Source of the DNA: Pedobacter caeni
GTDB taxonomy: Bacteria; Bacteroidota; Bacteroidia; Sphingobacteriales; Sphingobacteriaceae
DNA: 64,000 nt
NCBI RefSeq assembly: GCF_900129215.1
Contig: NZ_FQUQ01000002.1
Location: forward strand, 682,001-746,000
Direction: 5' to 3'
The notes beneath the pieces were generated by a model. It worked only from the letters and a program-made list of their open reading frames with translations, did not search any database and was not told where the DNA came from. Numbering within the stretch: the first letter of the stretch is position 1; the number at the start of each line of letters is the position of its first letter. Shown in pieces: positions 62,909 through 64,000 of the stretch. Position numbers and translations under genes: made by a program.

Positions 62909-63835
62909 CTAGTATTTATACTCGTGATACTTATTGATTTCTACACCTTCCAATACCGCAATGGCATCATCTGCCAATACTGCCAATGAGCAATATAGAG
63001 AAACAAGGTAGGAGGCAATGGCTTTTTCATTGATGCCCATGAAGCGGACAGAGAGACCGGGCGATTGCTCACCAGGCAGGTCAGGCTGATATAAACCCAC
63101 AACCCCTTGTCTGCTTTCTCCGGTCCGGATGAGTAATATTTTGCTCTTGTTATTTTCTATAGGAACTTTATCTGAAGGGATTAAGGGAATTCCCCTCCAG
63201 GTAATAAATTGTGATCCAAATAAAGAAACTGTTGGTGGAGGTACGCCCCGGCGGGTACATTCACGGCCAAAGGCTGCAATGGTTAAAGGATGGAGCAGGA
63301 AAAAACCAGGTTCTTTCCATACTTTGGTAATGAGTTCATCCAGGTCGTCCGGAGTAGGGGCACCAGTGCGTGTCTTGATGCGCTGAGATGGGGCAATGCT
63401 GTTCAATAACCCGTATTCTTTGTTATTAATGAGCTCGCTTTCCTGACGTTCTTTAATGGCTTCAATGGTTAAACGTAACTGCTCACTGATCTGGTTGTAG
63501 GGTTTGCTGTAAAGATCTGATACCCTGGTATGCACATCAAGCACAGTGTTTACGGCGCTCAATAAGTACTCCCGGGGCTGTTCTACATAATCCACAAAGG
63601 TATTCGGCAATACCCGTTCATCGCGGTTAGAGCAGTCGACATCTACAGATTCTCCTTCTTTTACTCTGTTGACCCTGTAAATTCCGGATTCAACAGGATT
63701 CCAGCTTAGTAAATGTGGGAGCCAGCGTGGGGTGATCCAGGGGGCTTGTGGTACGGTACGGGTAGCAATGGCCAATGGCCTTGCTGCTACATCACTTAGT
63801 GCGGTTTGCTGAGCATTTTTAACTTGTCCTGCCAT
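62909..63835 (-). CDS. Family 2A encapsulin shell protein (SrpI-like)
   Basis: 308 residues of HK97-type shell fold. It forms a protein nanocompartment enclosing cysteine desulfurase. Typical features are an extended N-arm (LAIATRTVPQAPWITPRWLPHLLSWNPVE), SGIYRVNRVKEGE, VDYVEQPREYLLSAVNTVLDVHTRVSDLYSKPYNQ, GPF-like E-loop, and FFLLHPLTIAAFGRECTRRGVPP near the middle. The C-terminal NEKAIASYLVSLYCSLAVLADDAIAVLEGV is shared with SrpI-type proteins. No catalytic function of its own. The gene is followed by its cargo, and relatives are induced by sulfur limitation. Confidence 0.93.
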   Translation of the reverse strand: MAGQVKNAQQTALSDVAARPLAIATRTVPQAPWITPRWLPHLLSWNPVESGIYRVNRVKEGESVDVDCSNRDERVLPNTFVDYVEQPREYLLSAVNTVLDVHTRVSDLYSKPYNQISEQLRLTIEAIKERQESELINNKEYGLLNSIAPSQRIKTRTGAPTPDDLDELITKVWKEPGFFLLHPLTIAAFGRECTRRGVPPPTVSLFGSQFITWRGIPLIPSDKVPIENNKSKILLIRTGESRQGVVGLYQPDLPGEQSPGLSVRFMGINEKAIASYLVSLYCSLAVLADDAIAVLEGVEINKYHEYKY

Positions 63836-63885
63836 AGTATATCATTTGTTTTTTAAAAGGTTTGCAATGCGGTCCGTAGTCAAAC

Positions 63886-63915
63886 TAAAGGCTATCCGAT
63901 GAGAGATAGCCTTTA
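63886..63915. terminator. Hairpin in the leader before the encapsulin gene
   Basis: An 11-base stem (core AAAGGCTATC and GATAGCCTTT) with an 8-base loop lies 51 bases upstream of the shell gene start. It could end a transcript entering from the right edge or act as an attenuator. The flanking 63836-64000 holds no gene. Confidence 0.65.
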
Positions 63916-64000
63916 ATAACCAAAGTGTAAATTAAACGAGTACTTAAATGTTTGTGCTTCGCAGCATGAAACCTTAAAAATTAGCTGGCAATGAGTAAAC

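Overview
The window reads as a chromosome segment from a Bacteroidota species, most likely a Pedobacter-like member of the Sphingobacteriaceae. The signs are a SusC/SusD pair, families typical of that group (DUF6266, TIGR04222, SusD-type lipoproteins), TAnnTTTG promoter boxes, weak Shine-Dalgarno sequences and moderate GC. These taxonomic calls rest on recognition of families, not on a search. I saw no rRNA, tRNA, CRISPR array, phage or insertion sequence.

Region 1 (1-9985) is the 3' part of a polysaccharide utilisation locus: SusC (cut by the left edge), SusD, a discoidin-domain lipoprotein, a GH20 hexosaminidase and a metzincin-like lipoprotein with its own discoidin domain, closed by a clear terminator. 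The set points to amino-sugar glycoprotein glycans. Region 2 (11502-18145) is a first L-fucose module: L-fuconate dehydratase, SSS symporter, lipoprotein mutarotase, SDR L-fucose dehydrogenase, AraC regulator and GH29 fucosidase. Region 3 (45152-51112) is a second fucose module: paralogous AraC, a second GH29, RraA-type aldolase, two-part UxaA dehydratase and FucP. Together they nearly make a complete non-phosphorylating L-fucose pathway from glycan to pyruvate; no lactonase is visible.

Between and after these lie mixed accessory genes. They include orphan immunity-like genes (DUF6000 plus MORN; SUFU), an APC permease with two long perfect inverted repeats upstream, a Tat-exported oxidoreductase with a DUF1080 protein (3-keto-glycoside chemistry), an HxlR/DsbA-like redox pair, a LodA/LodB-type CTQ amine oxidase with its maturase, a TetR/MFS efflux pair sharing a palindromic operator, TonB, an esterase gene split by an in-frame stop, an AarF kinase, a GNAT pair, an astacin-like protease and a GH27 alpha-galactosidase.

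The right end (61184-63835) holds a family 2A encapsulin shell gene directly followed by a cysteine desulfurase carrying a long disordered N-terminal cargo region: a protein nanocompartment of the sulfur-storage type. It is the most striking system here, though the class itself is already described.
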